Source of the DNA: Phragmites australis | Lineage: Eukaryota > Streptophyta > Magnoliopsida > Poales > Poaceae | Direction: 5' to 3' | NCBI RefSeq assembly: GCF_958298935.1 | Contig: NC_084935.1 | Coordinates: forward strand, 7,760,001 to 7,824,000 | DNA length: 64,000 nt | Shown here: positions 1 through 21,052 of the stretch, piece after piece | How positions within the stretch are numbered: the first letter of the stretch is position 1 | How the letters are laid out: every line of letters begins with the position of its first letter | The notes under the pieces: generated by a model | The model's input: only the letters and a program-made list of their open reading frames with translations | Told to the model about the DNA's origin: nothing | Database searches by the model: none | Program-made: the position numbers and the translations under genes

Positions 1-27
1 GTGACGCCACAAGCAGATGTCGGCGAT

Positions 28-29
<2 letters not shown>

Positions 30-73
<44 letters not shown>
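30..73. repeat. (GA)n microsatellite, about 22 units
   Basis: An uninterrupted GA dinucleotide tract is visible. No gene is attached to it. GA/CT tracts are common near grass promoters, but no transcription unit can be shown here. Confidence 0.95.
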
Positions 74-75
<2 letters not shown>

Positions 76-3000
76 GTGATGGTGAGGTGGAGGCCGAGGC
101 TCGAACTGGGGAGGTGGTAAAAGAGATGGGCCACAAAGGAAGGAAGGGTCCAGCGCAGGGTGGGGGAGGGGGAATGGTGGGTTGATCGACGCTTGACCGC
201 TCGTCATCGACAAACGATGACGGATCTCGGTCAGGGACCGGTTCCAAAATGATCAGCAAGTCACAAAGAACCCGTTTGAGGCGGTAGCAGCAACATGCAT
301 GTCGGCGTGCATGGTCGACGGCGGCAATGACAGTGGCAGCTGTCAAGTGCGACAGCGACGATGTGATTTGGCGAGGGAGAGAGGGAGGGAAAGGGCCGGC
401 GAGCTTCACCTTGGTGTGGGGGAGCTCCTGGTGGTGTCGGCTTGATCGGAGGGTGGCCGAGGTGGTGGGTCATCGGTTGAGGCGGCAAAGCGGCGCTCAG
501 GCGGCCGACAAAGAGGAAGAAGAAGGTGTGACCGGGGGAGACCGGGTCGGCTCCGTCTTGGTGAGGTCGCGAGGAAGGTCCTAGCGCCACTCCTTGGCTG
601 GACCTGTGAGTGTTGGATGAACCGGATGTTTAGGGCCATCGGATTTGATGAAGGTCTGAGCGTTTTATTTTGAGGAAGCATGAAAGATCATCTGTGTAGG
701 AGCAGAAGATTGTGTGAACGTAGAAAAGAGTTGAACTTGTGTATTATATAGAGGTATAGATTTACTATAACTTTTCTTGTTTGTATGCTTTTCTTTTTCT
801 ATAATGTGTTCATGCATGTAAGCTGCTCATTTTCCAGCTCAACTTGTCACCTTTTGCGATACTATAATTTATCTTTGGCCACTCTCATCACCCCTTTTTA
901 GCGGCGAAATTTTCATTTCAGCCACCTGCCGTGTGTTGACTAATTATCATCAGGCACAAGCTGGCAGCATGGATCCATTCATTAGCTATTTGGGACGCAT
1001 CTTGTCCTTAACCTACATGTGCTTTTCCATTGTTGCGGCTACATTAAGAATTTTGGTTGTCACTAAACCACATTATCGTAGTCTCCATCAGTATCGTCGT
1101 TTTCAGTTCTTCGCTCTGAATCTTAATGACAATTCTAAAAGTGCCCGCGTTGCCCGTGTTTTTCCAGTCCATTCAGCTGATGCAAAATCTGACCCTACGG
1201 GGTTGGTACGATCTGTGAGCACTATAGCCGCTGTGACACGATCCGAACCGCCGATCTGTATCGATCAATCGACAGTTCCAGCACAACAACGACAAGAACC
1301 TGCTATATCTTTTGACCGCCAATTTGTCTTTGAACGATGGACGCTTTGCAAATTCACAGATTACCTTTGACCACAGACAGTGCTACTGCTATCCTAGCCG
1401 ACATCAGAAGAAGAATCTTCCTGGTACTCAATGAAGGATCCTGAAAAGGAGATTTAACAAGACTGCACTAATCCAAGCACAGTACCCAAAGACGCCATTA
1501 TTGGCTGAGTTCATTCACCTTTCCAAGTCAGGCAGAGGGCACGAACTATGATCATTCCTCGGAACATGTAGGTACAGCAAAAACTGTGTTTTTCATGGCG
1601 GCGGGACAGAGCAGGTGGCCAGCCAAGGCCACCTCTTTTAATTCAAAGGTCATGGAAGGAAGGCAAAATTACCCTAGGGCTATACAAATATATGTTTTAT
1701 TAGGACCGTTCATTTGTATTAAGATTCTCGTTAGAATGGTAAGTGAAAAAAATTATAGAGTATGTGAGAGAATTAGATAAGTATTATGTGAGATGGATGG
1801 ATAGCAGAGATAGCCCGTGTGTTCACATCCTCGTATGCCGTTGCCTTTACCATCTTGGACTCGTCGTGATGGTGGCCCTTAAAATATGTTGCCTTGCGCC
1901 TGTCTAGCGATCCTCCGTCATGCCATATACGCTACAAAAATTTGAAGACATCGCATGTGCATCACAACTATTGGTATATTAGATGTCTAATGCTTGGCAG
2001 GAGACACACTAAGAATTCTCTTTATTTTTTTGACCAGTTACAAACTGGTGCTTGAAAAATAATCCCCTACCAACTAAGTCTCAAAGATCGTACCCATTTG
2101 ACAACGTGTCAAGCTAAGACAACCACACGGCCTTCCACTATGCCACTTGGTGGCATCTCCTCCTCTGACTCTAGCCTCTTTGCTATCAAGCTTTGGTGTT
2201 GGCCTCCACCTCTCTTCAGTTAAATTCTGCCTCTTGCGTCGCAGTGGATATCTTCCTCTGACACATCTTGTACCTCATCTTGCTTTGAAGTGGATATCTC
2301 CCTCTACTGCATCCTTCGTGGTGGAAATCTAATCGGATTTTGCCAAATTCGCCCTGCCAAAATCTCGACACAACTTTCTTTTTATCTTAGGCCATACATA
2401 AAAAGCGAGCCTGCCATGACATAGCATGCTTAGAGCCATGACCTAAGGATGGCATGAGGCGTCAATTGATCCGAGTGCTTTATAGCTTGTTTCGCCATCG
2501 ATCACTCTTCTTCAAGGACCATGGGCTAAGACGGGGGCAAAACTAGGTTTGATCCAAGACCCAAGCCACGTCCAGACATAGGTCTACCAAAGTCTGGTGA
2601 CTCGTGAGAGCTACAGGAGAATTAAGAGCAGAACATGAGCCGTGACCCAGGTTATAACCCGGTTGTCCCAGTGGGAGCTCCGCCCCTGAGCTAAGAGATG
2701 GCTAGGATCCTAAACCACGGTGTCACTTAAGAATTTAACGGAAATCACTAGTACATCCTTAGTTTTACATCTTCACATCCGGTAATAACAAGAACCAAAC
2801 AACATCAAACCTAGAAACATGCAGGAAGGACCGAGTTCGAACCATTCAGCAGTCACCCTCGAGTTCTGAAGCGGCTAAAACCCCCGTCCGTCCTTTTCCC
2901 TTGCCACCCTTCCTTTTCCATGCCATTTAAGGGCATCCACGCAGTGTCGCACCACGAATACGTCCGGATCTCCACCACTAAGCCAACCTCCACACTCGAG

Positions 3001-3218
3001 CGACGTTCTGTTCCTACCACAGTCCACAGGTCCGCATCAACACACGCGCGGGTCGCCGCCCCCATCGAGCTCACGGCAGCGCCTGCCGCTAAATTACTCC
3101 GAGCCGCGGCTTTCGCAGCCTCCACCCAGTCACTGCCACGCCACACACTTTTAACGCTATGCTTAACCACACCAACTAATTCACTCCCACTTCCATCTGC
3201 AGCGAGCCAGCGAACACG
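74..3218. other. 5' flank of gene 1, no recognised gene
   Basis: About 3.1 kb without a convincing gene. The first 650 bases are GC-rich with short overlapping open frames on both strands, as expected by chance at that composition. An ATG-started or near-start frame of 145 codons at 933-1370 has no domain, signal or low-complexity pattern that I recognise. The rest is AT-rich. The last kilobase probably contains the distal promoter of the receptor kinase gene that follows. Confidence 0.5.
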
Positions 3219-3257
3219 TCTCTCTCTTTCTCGCCTCTCCTCTCTTTTTCTCTCTCA
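3219..3257 (+). promoter_or_regulatory. Pyrimidine patch in core promoter or 5' UTR of gene 1
   Basis: A nearly pure C/T tract lies about 95-135 bases upstream of the chosen ATG. Pyrimidine patches of this kind are typical of grass core promoters and 5' leaders (established knowledge). I see no clear TATA box in the preceding 100 bases, so a TATA-less, Y-patch type promoter is inferred. Confidence 0.45.
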
Positions 3258-3352
3258 ACAGTGGAGTGGCTGGTGCTGCGGGTGGCTGGCCAATAGGGGG
3301 GAGAGAGATGGGGAGGGAGCTAGGGGGAGGAGGAGGAGCGCGCTGTTGCTCC

Positions 3353-12472
<9,120 letters not shown>

Positions 12473-12544
12473 GATAGCAAGAACAATATATCGGAATTAT
12501 GGTATCTTTGTGCTCCCCCCCCCCCCCTCCCTCTTTCTGATGTT

Positions 12545-12550
12545 AATAAA
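12545..12550 (+). terminator. Candidate polyadenylation signal AATAAA of gene 1
   Basis: AATAAA begins 73 bases after the stop codon and is followed by a GT-rich stretch. A run of C residues lies just upstream at about 12515-12527. Plant signals are loose, so other sites may be used as well. Confidence 0.6.
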
Positions 12551-14262
12551 GCGTTGTTTTGTGTAGATTAGTCATTGTTTTTCTTCCTGTTTTGTATGAA
12601 AAATTCATTGAGTCATACCTAGTGACAATGTGACATTTATTTTTCCAAAAGAAAAATTGTGCAGGTGATTGTAGTACTGTCATTTGTGTGCCCACTGCCC
12701 AGGGCATGCATAAGCTAATCATGAGATGAATACAAAACTTGATACAACCTTACTTTGCTAAAAAAGTACTTTTTTTTTTTACAGAATCGGATGTGAATTT
12801 CTGACTAGTTTCTCGCAGTTCTATTGCTATTCTTTGTTTTATTCCCTTCATTTGAAAAAAAAAATAGCATAGCTCTACAAACCTTGTCCTGGAGCTATAT
12901 TCCCCCTTTATCTAATCTGGTATGACATCTGCTGAACAAGATATGTATATCATCACAAGGGAGTCTGCATCACTCCAGATTTCCAGTACAAGTCACTCTG
13001 AAGTTGATGCATTGTCAGGAAAATACAGAGCCATGACCTATGAGCCCACCAGGCGACCGTATATTTCTCACTGGAGGTCATGCTTCACGCACGCAGATTG
13101 CTTGCTGCCGATTGCATGCATATACGAAATCTATACATGTATATATCAGTCTAAACATGAATGGAACGTGGAATCCGCCTTAACACAGCATCATTTTTTC
13201 TTGTTTTTGTTTCGGTTTTGATACTCCCTTCAGATAACGTTTGTTTCTCTAAAAACGTTTCCTTAAAGCAACTGCCGGGACGAATAGTTGCTGGGAGCAA
13301 CGATAGCTCCGTCGCGCATTGACCCACCAACCGCAGTACCGTACAAAAGCAGGTGTAGTAGTACTGTGGCAGCTCAACCGGCTACCAGATAGGACTGTTC
13401 TACTACGTTTTATACTGAGCGCGACGGAACCTTCTCCTTGTCGTCGCCCGCCGAGGCCGTCGAGATCCCAACCATTTCACGCAATTTCTCTCATTTCACG
13501 CAATTTCTCGGCTTTTTCGAGCATTCTGGCTGCCCCTCGCCTTGTTTTTCCCAACCGGCCGGCACATGCCACTACGCCAGGCAACGCCCGCCCGTCCACG
13601 GATCGCCTCGGCGCGTTGGCGTCGTTGCAGCAGCCAAGAAAACAACGCCGCTTCGCTGGCCGGATGTTCCAAATTCCAGCCCGGAGCACGTGCCCGCCCC
13701 GCTTATTTTTCTCCTCCGCGACTGTTGTTGTGAGATTCTGGTCAGTGCTGTTTTTCTCTAATCCAACCACTAGCATGTGTAGCTGAAATACCAAATCTTC
13801 TAGAATTTCGTTTCCGTGGCAACTCCGCCAGACACGACCTGTGCTGTGCTCTCTCTTTCTCTCTCGTCGTTGAGGCCCGGCGCCATAGGGTTGGTGAGTG
13901 GTGACATCTCTGAATAGTCCCATGCTGGGGCGTGTGTTCTGCTGCGGTAGCTATGGCCGGGTCGTCTCCAAAGTGTCACTCGCCTCGTGTTCTTTGACCT
14001 ACAGTGCAGAAACCGACCGTCGACTCATCAGCACCGTAACTGTTACCAGGCCACACTGACGGCTCCATTACTGTTCTGAATCGGAGACACGTCGGCTGGT
14101 CTGGTTCATCGATCATCCAGTCTCGGATAATGGATGTTGCAAGTAGAACGGCGCCTCTTCGTTCGATGTGCCACAAGGGGAAAACTAGTGCGTGCATGGT
14201 GTGGTGGATTCACCAGCGCTGTTCACCCTGGATCCAATACGGATCACACTGCTGGGCATCAG
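12551..14262. other. Intergenic; GC-rich leader-like stretch, no recognised gene
   Basis: No domain is recognisable. At 13.3-13.9 kb the sequence turns GC-rich with overlapping frames on both strands and a direct repeat of TTTCACGCAATTTCTC (about 13475-13508). This composition resembles a grass 5' UTR or promoter-proximal region. One possibility is that it is the original upstream region of gene 2, displaced by the retrotransposon now at 15.0-22.6 kb (inference only). A 99-codon frame at 12922-13221 is not supported by any motif. Confidence 0.4.
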
Positions 14263-14500
14263 TGTTGGAATATGTGTTTTTTGCATAGTTGGTTATAGAT
14301 AATTTTAAATTGTAATTTGGTGTGACTAGAAACAGAGTTATAGTCAGATTTTTATTTTTTATCTATAAATATTGTATATTATTATTGTAAGAATACGAGA
14401 AAGAGCGTCTGCAATCGTACTTCGAAGATATATACAAGTTAACATAATCTTGTTAAAAAAATATCATATCTTGTATATTAATTTTATATTTAGCTTATCA
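14263..14500 (+). mobile_element. Probable short solo LTR of a copia-type element
   Basis: The segment starts TGTTGGAATATG, contains TCTATAAATATTG (a TATA-like box near 14361) and can be ended at CTTATCA. Its AT-rich composition differs from the GC-rich flanks. The flanking pentamers ATCAG and ATCCT match at only three positions, so the target duplication is weak and the right boundary is uncertain. Confidence 0.4.
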
Positions 14501-15020
14501 ATCCTGATAATATTTCCGTTAAAACCCTTACCATCCGAATCCTGCGCCGGCCAGGCGCTCGACCTTCGGCGGCTACAGTCGGCAATGTCGCGATCAAGAA
14601 CCACGCAAGGAACCTAAGAAATATATATTCTTAATCTTAGCCCGTTCTCATAATCCAGATCAATCCAAGCAGAAACTGACACGAGATTGACGAGAGCAAC
14701 TGAGCTGATCTGGACCGATGGATGAAGTAACCCTATCATATGCTAGACATGCTCACGATCCAGATAGAAATAATCATCTCGGATGATCGATCAGACCCTC
14801 ACAACATCATCTTCTCATCTTTCTCGCTGACCAAATTAGTTTGCCACCAGTACGTCGGTCAAATGCGAGTTTTTTTTAATGAAAGTCAAACGCAAGTTTG
14901 TCTCTCTCGTGCAGTCATGCTCTAGCTTTCCATAATGCGAACTCCAACCTTCGCAGCCCCTTCCTTTCCAAACCACTTTACTGCTTGGTCGCGCCATGGC
15001 AAACCTAGCTAGTTAACGAC
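14501..15020. other. Intergenic, nothing recognised
   Basis: Mixed-composition sequence between the probable solo LTR and the copia element. No open frame with a recognisable domain, no RNA gene and no clear terminal repeats are seen. Confidence 0.5.
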
Positions 15021-15364
15021 TGTGCTTTTTTTTTTTTTTTGCTCACCTTTTATTTAGACGGGAGCACTACAACAAAGACGCCTGATTCTCCTACGCACAA
15101 CCCGATCATGGCTTTCGTGGCACCCAGGAGAATCGGTCCACTACTCATTAGCCTCGTTGTGAACAAATCGCACAGCTCAGGCCTGACTCGACGCACCAAA
15201 TCGACGGCTGAACAAACTGATGGAAATACACGACAACAGTCGGCAACTCAGTTCAGCAGTGTTCCAGCTCTGAACCTGATTCCGACTCTGAACAAGGACG
15301 ACTCAAACTCGACACGACCAACATGACTGACACTAAAACATGAACAACAAGGTTACTACTAACA
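15021..15364 (-). repeat. 3' LTR of the copia element, U5 part missing
   Basis: This copy matches the 5' LTR from the internal boundary (plus-strand ...ACTAACA) outward to the block ending GCTCACC, then passes into a T15 tract and TGTG. About 95 bases corresponding to U5 in the other LTR are absent. The polypurine tract AAGGGGATT (minus strand, about 15365-15374) sits directly inside it. Confidence 0.8.
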
Positions 15365-15371
15365 AATCCCC

Positions 15372-18300
15372 TTAACATTGGCGTACCTTGACATCAACGA
15401 CTCCTATCTTCCTCCTCAGCTCAAGAAATCTCTCTCTCCCAAGGGCTTTTGTCAGTATGTCTGCCATTTGCTCTCCGGTGTTCACATACTCAATGTCCAC
15501 TCCTCCCTTTTTAACACACTCACGTATGAAGTGATACGTCGTGTCTATGTGTTTACTTCGATCATGTAGCATTGGGTTCTTGCTCAAAGCTATTGTCGAT
15601 TGATTGTCCACCAGCAACTTAAATTTTTCAGTCATCCCTCCCGTCAGGCTCTTGACCAACCTACTCAGCCACATATCCTGACATGCTCCAGTGGCAACCG
15701 CCACATATTCAGCTTCACATCTCGATAATGTCATAATCTTTTGCTTTTGTGAACTCCATGATACTACAGAAGGACCTAGAAAAAACAACACACCTGTTGT
15801 GCTTCTTCTGTTCTCCAAATCTCCAGCAAAATCACTATCAGTGAAACTAGTAATCGTCAGTTTAGATTCTCCTCTTCTGAAGAAATAGCCATAACCTTCT
15901 GTACCACTGATATATCTCACAATGCGCTTTAGAGCTGCCAAATGCTGAGTTGTTGGTGCTTCCATGAATCGATTGACCATGCCCACTAAAAAGGTTATGT
16001 CAGGTCTGGTGTTAACCAAGTATCTCAAGCATCCAACCAGTCTTTTATACTCAGTTGCGTCCACAAAAGAGCTTCCATCTTGTTTCTGCAGCTTCAATCG
16101 ATTTTCCATTAGAGTCAAGCAGGGATTACAGCTGTCATACCCGCTATCTCAACTATCTTCCTCACATAGTTTCTCTGGCACAATGTTATTCCTTTAGCAG
16201 ATTGCTCCACCTCAATACCCAAATAGTAACTGAGTGGATCCAGATCACTCATGCTGAATTTCCTCATCATTTGTGCCTTAAACTCAGTGATTCCCTCTGT
16301 GCTTGAGCCTATGATAATTAGATCATCCACATATACTACCACCAGTAGTAGCTTTCCATTTTTGTGCCTTTTGTAGACAGCATGCTCAAGAGAATTTCTG
16401 TCAAAACCTAGTGAAATCAGTGTCTCGTCTATTTTTGCATTCCAAGCTCTTGGTGCCTGCCTCAAACCATATAGTGCTTTATGAAGTTTCAATACCATAT
16501 CAGCTCTCTCATTATCAACAAACCCAGGAGGTTGTAGCACATACACTTCCTCGGTCAGTTCACCATTGAGAAAAGCAGATTTCACATCCATGTGGTGGAT
16601 TTCCCACCCCCATGTGCTGCCAATGCCATTAGCACAAGCACAGATTCCATTCTAGCAACCGGAGAAAATACCTCATCAAAGTCAATACCTTTTTTTTGTG
16701 CATAGCCCTTTGCAACTAATCTTGCTTTATGCTTTATCACATTTCCATTTGGATCCTTCTTCAATTTAAACACCCACTTTAGACCAATTGGTTTGTGATC
16801 TTTTGGTAAGACTGCAAAGGCCCATGTCTTGCTATTTTCAATTGATTTCAACTCATCTTCCATTGCTTTCTTCTAATTGCCATCTCTGATTGCTGCTTCT
16901 ACACTGGCAGGTTCTTCAACACTAAACAAGCACAAGCCACTATACTCTAGATTCTGTGGCTCAGTTGTCTGCCACACATTGTCCACTATCTTGTACCTAA
17001 GTGGTACACCTTCTGAATCTTGTGTTTCTCCTGGTGGAGGTGAGACCCACTCGACTTCCTTATGTGGCTCTGCTGATCTTGGTGTTACTGGTGTTGACTG
17101 ATCACCAGCAGTAACACATAAGGGCTCACTAGCTACATATCCATTGTACACTGTCTCCTCTTGTATGACAAATGTATCCTCATTTGTTCTTGCATCACAG
17201 GTATCCGCTGACTGCTCCTAGCCCCAGCTTCTATGTTCTTCAAACACTACATACCTCGACATACGAAGCTTCCTTGTGTCAGGATCATAGAACCTGTATG
17301 CCTTTGAACCACTTTCATAGCCTATGAACACCATAGCCTTACTTCTGTCCTGCAACTTCTTCGGGTGGGGATTTGAAACTCTCACATGTGCCACACATCC
17401 AAAAGCACGAAGATGCTTCACCTTTGACTTCCTATTTGTACATAGCTTCATATGGAGTTTTCCCAATTAGGCTCCTAGTCTGAGCTCTATTCAGGAGATA
17501 GACAACAGTAGTAGCTGCTTCACCCCATAATCTCCCAGGCACCTTCATGCTTTTCAGCAAGCTCCTTGTCATTGCTACTACTGTTTGATTTCTTATTTCC
17601 ATTACCCCATTCTGCTGGGGAGTGTATGGGGCTACTAGTGTTCTCTTCAACCCCAGCTGTTCACAGTAGTCTGCAAACTCATTTGACAGAAACTCACCTC
17701 CTCTGTCAATCCTCAGCTCCTTCACCTTGAGACCAACTTCTAGCTCAGCCCTTGCATGTACTGATCTGAATGCCTTTAGAGCTTCATATTTGGTCTTGAT
17801 CAGCACAAGCCACATGAACCGAGTGTAATCATCCACAATAAGCATAAAGTACCTTTTTCCTCCAGGTGTTGCTGGTGAGATAGGTCCACATAAATCTCCA
17901 TGAAGCAACTCTAGTGGCTCTTTAGCTCGGTAAGCAGATGCTAATGGAAAAAGTTGACAATGTTGCTTCCCAATCAGACACCCCTCACACAATTGCTCAA
18001 CATGATCAATCAGAGGTATACCTTCTACAAGCTCCTTCCTTACCATATCCTTTAGAGCTCTGAAATGGATATGCCCATATCTTGCAAGCCATTTCCATGC
18101 CAAATCGTCAATTTTTGCAAGCAAACACACATTACCAGCTATGTTCAGTGGCAGCTTATACATTCTATTGCCTGCTCGAGACACCTTGGCCAACAGTAAA
18201 CGTGCTCGACCATAAATACTGAGTATTCCATCCTCTATTACAATCTTACACCCATTTTCATCCAATTGCCCCAAGCTAATAATGTTACTTCTCAGTTGTG

Positions 18301-18440
18301 GTATGAAATATGCCTTAGACAAGGCTCAATGTTCGCTGCTCTTACACTCAAACATAACTATACCCTTTCCTTCTATTTCAACAAGTGATCCATCCCCAAA
18401 TTTTACTGATCCCCTCATGGATTTGTCAAGGTATGTAAAC
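15372..18440 (-). pseudogene. Copia pol remnant: integrase, reverse transcriptase, RNase H
   Basis: Minus-strand pieces read in order as: end of the protease-GAG-pre-integrase region with CEGCLIGKQ (zinc-binding part); integrase core (17432-18322) with LHGDLCGP, RIDRGGEF and PQQNGV; RT (16115-16863) with [37 protein letters not shown] and YVDDLIII; RNase H (15372-16118) with DSDFAGD, SWSSQKQK and ADILTKALGRE. The key catalytic box YVDD is intact, but frameshifts fall near 16118, 16590, 17220 and 17450. In a working element this polyprotein makes and integrates the cDNA. Confidence 0.9.
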
Positions 18441-18453
18441 ATAGATTCATTCT

Positions 18454-21047
18454 TAAAAGTGCATCTAGCCCTTATGTGTGGTTTTGATAATTAATGACAA
18501 TACTTATGGACTAACAATGGTATTGAGTTTGCTAGTAGGTTGTTCCATAGGTAATGCATTGAGAGATATGCATGAGCTCTAGGTGACTGGGGAGATTGAA
18601 AATGCATCAAGATGAATGAGCTCTAAGTGATGCTCGGGTAAGTGATGACAATACTTATGGACCAACAATTGTGTTAAGAATTGTTATTAGGTTATTCCAT
18701 AGGAGATGCATAAATGATGAATCATGAATTTCCTGAGAAATTTCATGAGAATAAAAGAAATACATTGTTGTCATTGAGCTCTTAGTGATGCTCATAAGGA
18801 GAAGGAAAAGCTCAATAAGATTGGCAATAAACTTGAAGACTAAGTTACTTGTGGAGATCAAGTAACTAAAGGTATGACATTGTTAATAGAGTTTTATAGA
18901 CTAATCCGTGTGCTATGTGCTTAAGAATGAGTGGGGTTAGGTTCTATATGAAGATTGACAATATACATGAAGGCTAATAAGTTACGTGTGGAGATCAAGT
19001 AACTTAAGTTACAAAAGTTATCAATTAGGTTTTATGGACTAACCCATGTGTTTTGTGCTCGAGAGTGAGTTGGGGTTAGGATACATAAGAAGGTATAAGT
19101 TGAATTTAAATCATATATGCCAAGAGTGAAGAACAAGAGTGGACTGCATATTGATAAAGTGAATTTCTTGAAGATGTCAAATACAAAGTGGTTTTCTATG
19201 GCAAGACGGTGAAGGGCAAGCAAGACTCGGCTACGATGGACCATCCGGTGGTGAAGGGTAAGCAAATGGCTTGACACCGAAGGACCAAGGCAGTGGTGAA
19301 GAGCGACTGAAGGCTTTGCACCAATAGACCGTGTGAGACCATGCGAAGCTATGAGTGATTTGCATCAATTATATGAAGAATCAAGAAGAGATGAAGTGAA
19401 GAATATATAAAAGTTGGCAACTCTCAATGTTTGAATGAAAGAAGCGGTACTTGAAAGTTATTCAAAGGCTAAAAGTGGTTCAAACGAGTTTTACATTCGA
19501 ATTTGAGTATATGTATACCGCACTATTAAGAGGGATGCAATGTAGAGCTAATTGCCATGTCTCAGTGCTCAAGAGTTTCTAACCAAACCCAAGTGAGAGT
19601 TCTTTTTAGAAATTCCGGTGTAGAAAGTGTGAAAGTATCCTAATTTGGTTTCGGAGTGTTCCTAATTTTATCCAATATTTTTGAGATCATGAATTCAGTT
19701 GGGATGTGTAGCCATCTGAATAAGCTTTCCATAGAATCCAAAATCGTCAAAATAGGACTTCGGGATCAAAAGTTATAGCTGTTTTGAGAGGGTCGGCTGT
19801 GTTAAACTCGGATACTCCGGGTTGACCCGGATACTCCAGGTTATCCAGAGTCTCTGGGTGAGGTTCCGAGCTGAGTGGTTTGTTATGGCCTTTTTGGTTG
19901 ACCCGGATACTCCGGGTGAGGTTCCGAGATAGGGTCTCGGTTTTGGCCTTTTTAGTTTACTCGGAGACTCCGGATTGATCCGGATACTTCGGGTCAGTAA
20001 AAAAAGTACTGTAATGGCTAATTTTTAGGGGTTGGGTATTTAGACCCCCTCACCCCCATCCTTTGGAGCGGCACAAGGGCACGAAAGAGAACAAATTTTA
20101 GAACCAAAAGAACTCCTTCCCACTCCATTTTAGTGAGAGATTTGAGAAAAAAAAGTGAGTTGGGTTGAGAGATTGAAAGATTGAGTGCAAGTGAGCTAAA
20201 ATTCATTCTTGAGCACTCGAGTTCATCGATAAGAAGTTCATCGTTGTGTTTGTTACTCTTGGAGCTTTGAGCTCTTAGGAGGCTAAGCGTCGCCGACGAG
20301 CACCCAAGGTTGTGGTGTGCCACGAAAAGTTTGTGAATGCTTCGATTTCGCCTCTGCAAGGAAAGAAATCAAGAGTGAAAGCTAAGTTCAAGTATGACCG
20401 AGCTTGAAGAGAAAAAGGGTTGAGAGAGACCAGACTTAAGTGTGACCGAGCCCCTCAACGAAGACGTAGGAACCTCTAGAAGAGATGTCCGAACTTTGAG
20501 AAACAAATCGCGTGTCTCCTCTCTTATTTTCATGTTTTGTGTTCTTGCTTAATATTTATGCATTTTGCTAGATCTACTTACTCGTGTAAAATTGATTGTA
20601 GGTTCTTCGTGAATCTACTTAGAATCATCACTTGGAATACACGACTTCATTTGGTTTGAGGTAGAACTCTTTAGCCGTACTTTAATTTCAGTTTTGAACA
20701 CATTCTGTACAGAACCCAGAGACTCTGTATACTGTACAATCTACTCTCAACCCGGATACTTTGGGTTAGCCCGGATACTCTGGTGAACAGTATTTTCAGG
20801 GTTTTTCAATTAATATTTTCTTGTATATCTTTTGCTAGAATTGAATAATTTTTGTCACCATAGTATTGTAACTTTCATACTTATTTAGGGTGATTGTGCA
20901 CTAGTTGAGCCTAGCATATTTAGGATTTTTACATGTGAAAAATTCGTTAGTTTATTTTTCGCTACAAGTTTAGACTAATGATAAAAGGAGATGAATTTTT
21001 ACAAAAACGTCTATTCACCCCCTCTATGCGACATCATTGTCCTTTCA
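18454..21047 (+). mobile_element. Solo LTR (2.6 kb), SIRE/Maximus-like, nested in copia
   Basis: The pentamer ATTCT flanks the segment on both sides (18449-18453 and 21048-21052), and removing it rejoins the protease region of the host copia element. The right end is CTTTCA; the left end is TAAAAG, best explained as a decayed TGAAAG, giving the TG...CA inverted ends of an LTR. The start block GTGCATCTAGCCC followed by GATAATTAATGACAA resembles the LTR start of the complete element at 37,648. It carries GGATACTCCGG near-palindromes at 19808-19840, 19911-19930 and about 20745-20790. A TATA-like box is decayed to TATTTAGA near 20037. No internal region remains, so it arose by LTR-LTR recombination. 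Confidence 0.85.
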
Positions 21048-21052
21048 ATTCT

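Noticed and set aside
933..1370. 145-codon open frame
   Set aside because: No domain, no GC3 bias and no splice or promoter context; it fits chance in AT-balanced sequence.
3266..3352. Longer in-frame N-terminus for gene 1 starting at 3266
   Set aside because: Position 3266 is GTG, not ATG, and the added Gly-rich residues would bury the signal peptide. ATG at 3308 is possible but less likely than 3353.
12922..13221. 99-codon frame after gene 1, considered as an alternative last exon
   Set aside because: No match to S-domain kinase C-termini, which end in a short T.L.GR-type tail already present at 12,472, and no convincing acceptor before it.
13319..13786. Overlapping frames on both strands in GC-rich sequence
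   Set aside because: Three frames are open at once and none has a recognisable motif, so composition explains them. Kept only as a possible promoter or leader region.
15021..15364. Copia copy considered as a LINE-mediated retroposed mRNA because of the A15 tract
   Set aside because: The opposite end has a full LTR including U3, which an mRNA copy would lack, and the T tract has a counterpart in the other LTR.
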